NCBI GenBank assembly: GCA_002439735.1
Contig: DJPG01000131.1
Location: 39,496-50,256, forward strand
Direction of reading: 5' to 3'
Source: Firmicutes bacterium UBA6418
GTDB taxonomy: Bacteria > Bacillota > Clostridia > Peptostreptococcales > Anaerovoracaceae
Length of the DNA: 10,761 nt
Shown here one piece after another: positions 7,393 to 10,761 of the stretch; within the stretch, counting starts at the first letter, position 1, and every line of letters starts with the position of its first letter. The notes beneath the pieces were generated by a model. The model was not told the DNA's origin. It made no database searches and saw nothing but the letters and a program-made list of their open reading frames with translations. The position numbers and the translations under genes are program-made.

Positions 7393-8217
7393 CTAATAAT
7401 ACCCGTATACGCCTTCCATAGGCGTCAGCTCCGGATCGATCTCCGCTTCCAGCTCATAGGTCGTTCTGCGGATAAAGTCTTCAAAGGTCGGAAGATCGCT
7501 TTGGTAAGAGGCAAAGCAAGCGATAAACGGTTCCTTTCCGTAAACGATTCCGACATCGTGTGTTTTGTCCTCTTCTTCACCGGTCTTGTGCGCGATCGGG
7601 AAGCCAAGCGGGAGTTTCCCACCCATTTTGTGATTCACCTGCTGTTGCAGCAGGATGCGTTCCAGTTCTTCCGATGCCGCGGGACTGATCAGGCTTCTTC
7701 GGTACATTTTTTCCAGCAGATCTCCGATTTCCTTCGGTACGAAATAATTCTGGATACCGCGATTTTCCCGTTCCTCGTCATAGTAGGCGCGGTTGAATTG
7801 CGTTCCGACAAGTCCCAATTCCCGAAACGCGGCGATGATGCGATCATTGCCGTAATGGCGGTACAACGCGTTGGTCGCGGTCGTATCGCTGATGGCAATC
7901 ATAAATTTGTACAGACTGTCGATGTCCAGCGTCACATCGCCGTTTTGATCGCCGGTCATGTGCTGCACGACACCGCAGCCCGGAAGCTTCTGATCCTTAT
8001 GGATGGTGATCGAATCACGAAAATCGGTTTCTCCCCGTTCCCGCATCATCAGCATCGCGGCAAGCAGTGGCAGCTTTACAATGCTGGCCGGTAAAAATTG
8101 CTCGTCCTCGTGGTAGCCGAGTGTGTCACCGGTCACAAGATTCTTATAGTAAAAGCCTACCTGACCGTCCATACTCTTAAGTTCCTGCAAGATTTGTTCT
8201 TCAAGCTCTTTTCTCAT
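7393..8217 (-). CDS. Serine hydrolase, class A beta-lactamase fold, apparently cytoplasmic
   Basis: A 274-residue member of the penicillin-recognising serine hydrolase group. The three active-site motifs are in order: SIVK (45-48, nucleophile S45 and K48) in FLPASIVKLPLL, SDT (110-112) in AISDTTATNAL where class A enzymes usually have SDN, and KTG (211-213) in IAHKTG, followed by HDVGIVYG, like the last strand of class A enzymes. The omega-loop ExxLN of true class A lactamases is not recognisable; an acidic patch DEERE near 147-151 lies at about the right distance and might supply the base. The N-terminus (MRKELEEQILQEL) has no signal peptide or lipobox, unlike exported lactamases and PBPs. 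Start: the ATG at 8217 has GGAGG 7 bases upstream; a GTG 6 codons earlier overlaps the upstream stop but has no site. Last gene of an operon with a D-aminoacylase and an APC permease, so peptidase or amidase activity on D-amino-acid substrates is more likely than antibiotic resistance (inference). Confidence 0.82.
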   Translation of the reverse strand: MRKELEEQILQELKSMDGQVGFYYKNLVTGDTLGYHEDEQFLPASIVKLPLLAAMLMMRERGETDFRDSITIHKDQKLPGCGVVQHMTGDQNGDVTLDIDSLYKFMIAISDTTATNALYRHYGNDRIIAAFRELGLVGTQFNRAYYDEERENRGIQNYFVPKEIGDLLEKMYRRSLISPAASEELERILLQQQVNHKMGGKLPLGFPIAHKTGEEEDKTHDVGIVYGKEPFIACFASYQSDLPTFEDFIRRTTYELEAEIDPELTPMEGVYGYY

Positions 8218-8224
8218 TGCTGCA

Positions 8225-8229
8225 CCTCC
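8225..8229 (-). promoter_or_regulatory. Ribosome binding site deciding the serine hydrolase start
   Basis: GGAGG on the minus strand, 7 bases before the ATG at 8217 and immediately downstream of the deacylase stop (8234-8232). It argues against the GTG at 8235-8233, which would put this site inside the coding region. Confidence 0.75.
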
Positions 8230-8231
8230 GT

Positions 8232-9800
8232 TCACTTCGTATGGCGAAGTACTTTTCCGGCGGTAGCGCCGGTATGTTTGCCGTTTTCCGCAGTCAAAAC
8301 GCCGTTTACATAAACCCGCTGAATGCCGTCGCAGGCCTGCGCCGGTTTTTCATAGGATGGATTGTCACGGATACGATCGGCATCAAAAATGACAATATCT
8401 GCCCACATGCCTTCCCGCAAAAGCCCTCTGTCCTGCAGGTTCAGTCTTGACGCCGGCAGGCAGGTCATCTTGTGGATTGCCGTTTCCAGTGAAAACAGCT
8501 TTCGATCCAGACAGTAATGGCGGATGATACGCGGAAACGTTCCGAAGAAGCGCGGGTGCGGTCTACCCGCATAAGTAAGCGGCACCGCTTTTCCGTCCGA
8601 GCCTGCCATCACATACGGCTGTTTCATGATGTATTCGATGTCTTCCTCACACATGCCAAAATCGATCTCGTCGATACGTCCCTTTTCCTCCAGAACCAGA
8701 TCCATGACCGCTTCCGCAGGGTCGCATCCCATCCTCTCAGCGATTTCTGTCATCGACTTTCCGACTGTCCATTGATTTTTTTCGCTTTCGGCATATCCGA
8801 CATAAATCTCTCCCCAGCGGCCGAGGTGGCTGGCATTCGACTCCCTGCGCATTTTTTCCCGGGTCTTAGGATCCCGGATCCGCGCGAAGAGTGCCTCCAT
8901 CCCGCCTTCAAACGCCCAGGCCGGCAAATTGATATCCAGCGTCGTGGAGGAAGCGCGGTATGGGTATTGGTCGGCCTTGACATCCAGACCGTTGCGTCTT
9001 GCTTGATCAATCAGCGCGATGGTCGTTTTGCAATGAACCTGCCAGACGGATTTTTTGACCACCTTGTGATGGGAAATTTCAAGAGGCGCACCGGAACGTT
9101 CACAAATCGCAATGGCCTCCTTGACCGATTCCACGACATTCTCGCCCTCGCCCCGCATATGGGTGGCGTAAAAGGCATGATAAGGTGCAAGCTCTTTGCA
9201 TAATTCGATCAGTTCTTCGGTATCCGCGTAGCAACCCGGCGGATAGATCAGACCGCTCGACATGGCAAACGCGCCGCCTTCCAGCGACTCACGCAGCAGG
9301 TGGCGCATCGTTTCCATTTCTGCTTCGTCCGGTTTTCGATTTTCAAATCCCATCGCGGCGATGCGGATGCTGCCATGTCCGACTTCGGTTCCGAAATTAA
9401 CACTGATCGGAACTTGCTCCACCTGATCGAGAAACTCCCCGACCGTGTTCCATTCATAGCTGAGATCGCCGACATAAGCGCGCAGCATTTCTTTTTTGGC
9501 AGGATCATGACTGACCGGCGCCGTCGACAAACCGCAATTCCCGCCGATCTCGGTGGTGATCCCCTGTAGGATCCTGCTTTCGGCCTGTGGGTATTCCATC
9601 AGGGTCGTATCGCTGTGCGAGTGAATGTCGATGAAGCCCGGTGCTGCGTACAGGTCACCGCCGTCAACGATGTTTCCTTCTTCTTGCGTGATGCACCCGA
9701 TTTTGCGAATGCGACCGCCTTGGATCCCGATATCCCCTCGATACCAGGGCGTGCCGCTTCCATCAATGATTCGCACGTTTTTAATTACGGTATCAAACAT
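8232..9800 (-). CDS. N-acyl-D-amino-acid deacylase (D-aminoacylase), amidohydrolase superfamily
   Basis: A 522-residue metal-dependent amidohydrolase that, in this family, cleaves N-acyl-D-amino acids to a D-amino acid and a carboxylate. The N-terminal beta-sandwich begins MFDTVIKNVRIIDGSG. Metal-binding residues visible are H60 and H62 (GFIDIHSHSD), C89 in GGNCG (the cysteine ligand typical of D-aminoacylases), H214 in THMRGEGE, H244 in ISHHK and D402 in AGSDGKAVP. The C-terminal LRLN-like segment and GLLREGMWADIVIFD close the sandwich. All expected ligands are present, so it should be active; length is close to the family's usual 480-530. No signal peptide is seen, so it acts in the cytoplasm. 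It lies 19 bases after the permease and 14 bases before the serine hydrolase, in one operon. Related enzymes include dihydropyrimidinases, but the GGNCG cysteine favours D-aminoacylase. Acyl group and side-chain preference are unknown. Confidence 0.9.
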   Translation of the reverse strand: MFDTVIKNVRIIDGSGTPWYRGDIGIQGGRIRKIGCITQEEGNIVDGGDLYAAPGFIDIHSHSDTTLMEYPQAESRILQGITTEIGGNCGLSTAPVSHDPAKKEMLRAYVGDLSYEWNTVGEFLDQVEQVPISVNFGTEVGHGSIRIAAMGFENRKPDEAEMETMRHLLRESLEGGAFAMSSGLIYPPGCYADTEELIELCKELAPYHAFYATHMRGEGENVVESVKEAIAICERSGAPLEISHHKVVKKSVWQVHCKTTIALIDQARRNGLDVKADQYPYRASSTTLDINLPAWAFEGGMEALFARIRDPKTREKMRRESNASHLGRWGEIYVGYAESEKNQWTVGKSMTEIAERMGCDPAEAVMDLVLEEKGRIDEIDFGMCEEDIEYIMKQPYVMAGSDGKAVPLTYAGRPHPRFFGTFPRIIRHYCLDRKLFSLETAIHKMTCLPASRLNLQDRGLLREGMWADIVIFDADRIRDNPSYEKPAQACDGIQRVYVNGVLTAENGKHTGATAGKVLRHTK

Positions 9801-9808
9801 TTCCGCTT

Positions 9809-9813
9809 TCCTT
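9809..9813 (-). promoter_or_regulatory. Ribosome binding site favouring the deacylase start at 9800
   Basis: AAGGA on the minus strand, 8 bases before the ATG at 9800, which gives the family's usual N-terminus. A second AAGGA (9842-9846) lies 8 bases before an in-frame ATG at 9833, which would overlap the permease by 14 bases and add 11 non-conserved residues; that start cannot be excluded. Confidence 0.5.
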
Positions 9814-9819
9814 CCCGCA

Positions 9820-10761
9820 TCATTTTGCCTCATGCTCTGCTTCCTTCTTTAAGTTCTTGTCAAAAAGGAACCAGGTCAGAACGCCCAGTGCCGGAACAAC
9901 CAGACCGATGGCTGCCGTAACCGGATCCTCCACCAGCGTATTGATCATCAGTGCTGCGAATAAAATCACGGCCAGGATTACGGTTACTGGATAGCCCCAG
10001 GCCTTATACGGACGCTCCATATCCGGGAATTTCTTTCTGTAAATGATTACGGCTACAATAACCAATACGTTGTAGACCATGCCCGCGAAGACAACCAGGG
10101 AAGTCAATTGGTCTAAATCGCGCAGCAGAACCAGGATGATCGAGATCACAGCCTGCGAAATCAGCGCGTTTTGCGGTACCGCATACTTTTTGGAAAGCTG
10201 CGCGTGGTTTTTGAAGAAATGTCCGTCTACCGCCATTTCGTAATAATAACGAGGGAAAGCGATGATCATTCCATTCAACGAACCGAAAATCGCAATCAAC
10301 TGCGTTGCCAGAATCAAGCCTCCACCGGCTCCGCCAAATAAGGTCTTGGCTACCGTGGTTCCCAGATACAACTCATCGCTTTCGATCAGGGAAACAATCT
10401 GATCATGCGGCAGCACTTTATAAATCGCAAAGTTAAATAATGTATACAATACCGTGATTGCCGCGATTCCGATAATCAAAGCCCGCGGCAGATCTCTTCC
10501 GGGATTTTTCATCTCTTCCGCTACCGGATTCAAGTTGGTCCAGCCTTCATAAGCCCAAAGTGTTGCAACCGTCGCGAATGCAATCATGCCGACCATGCTG
10601 CCAAAGGAGACGTCCGTACCTTCCGGAATCAGAGACAGATCCGGATGCTGTTTGCCCATAAATAACCCCGCCAAGAGAATAATGGCGATTGGGATCATTT
10701 TCGCGATCATGGAAACATTTTGCAGCATGGAGCCCATTTTAATGCCTAAACAGTTATAGGC
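9820..10761 (-). CDS. APC superfamily amino acid permease, C-terminal part
   Basis: An inner-membrane amino acid transporter, truncated by the window edge. The frame runs on upstream of the first visible Met (A-Y-N-C-L-G-I-K before MGSMLQNV), and this matches the conserved N-x-x-G-V-K-x-G region before the sixth helix of APC permeases, so the N-terminal third is missing. About 313 residues are visible. The family signature TLWAYEGWTNLNPVAEEMKN and the following PGRDLPRALIIG (about 67-98 of the visible part) is clear. Some eight hydrophobic segments can be drawn, ending with ALGVLTWFLF before a charged tail. It resembles the LAT/SteT exchanger branch more than the basic amino acid antiporters. 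It is the first visible gene of the operon that includes the D-aminoacylase and serine hydrolase, so its substrate may be D-amino acids, N-acyl derivatives or an exchanged product. The substrate cannot be read from the sequence. Confidence 0.92.
   Translation of the reverse strand, partial: AYNCLGIKMGSMLQNVSMIAKMIPIAIILLAGLFMGKQHPDLSLIPEGTDVSFGSMVGMIAFATVATLWAYEGWTNLNPVAEEMKNPGRDLPRALIIGIAAITVLYTLFNFAIYKVLPHDQIVSLIESDELYLGTTVAKTLFGGAGGGLILATQLIAIFGSLNGMIIAFPRYYYEMAVDGHFFKNHAQLSKKYAVPQNALISQAVISIILVLLRDLDQLTSLVVFAGMVYNVLVIVAVIIYRKKFPDMERPYKAWGYPVTVILAVILFAALMINTLVEDPVTAAIGLVVPALGVLTWFLFDKNLKKEAEHEAK

Noticed and set aside
7393..8217. Annotation as a beta-lactam resistance gene.
   Set aside because: No signal peptide, no ExxLN motif and SDT instead of SDN; the operon context points to D-amino acid metabolism.

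Overview
The window most likely comes from an anaerobic, amino-acid-fermenting Gram-positive bacterium of the Bacillota (Clostridia). This is inferred from strong purine-rich ribosome binding sites before most starts, a biotin/Na+-type decarboxylase, and a pyruvate phosphate dikinase whose catalytic residues sit at almost the same numbers as in the Clostridium symbiosum enzyme. No rRNA, tRNA, CRISPR array, insertion sequence or phage gene is visible. Coding density is high, and no gap exceeds about 110 bases.

Layout. (1) 1-2057, plus strand: the C-terminal part of a Na+-translocating decarboxylase beta subunit, then a biotin-free oxaloacetate decarboxylase-type carboxyltransferase (alpha subunit). 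(2) 2068-2514, minus strand: an Lrp/AsnC regulator, convergent with the alpha subunit; a perfect 13-bp inverted repeat covers both stop codons. (3) 2611-7286, plus strand: an aspartate/glutamate-type racemase, a class I/II aminotransferase joined to it by a 4-base ATGA overlap, and, after a 57-base gap, pyruvate phosphate dikinase. The regulator is divergent from this unit across a 96-base control region. (4) 7327-7373: a strong bidirectional terminator. (5) 7393-10761, minus strand, transcribed toward the terminator: an APC amino acid permease (N-terminus outside the window), an N-acyl-D-amino-acid deacylase, and a small serine hydrolase of the class A beta-lactamase fold without a signal peptide.

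How the genes could work together (inference). The permease imports amino acids or derivatives. The deacylase, and perhaps the serine hydrolase, release D-amino acids. The racemase interconverts D and L forms. The aminotransferase gives the 2-oxo acid. If the amino acid is aspartate, the product is oxaloacetate, which the membrane decarboxylase would convert to pyruvate while exporting Na+, and the dikinase links pyruvate to PEP. The window therefore reads as a candidate D-amino-acid/aspartate catabolic island tied to a sodium pump under Lrp-type control. Each enzyme family is recognisable; the linked pathway and the substrates are not proven by the sequence.
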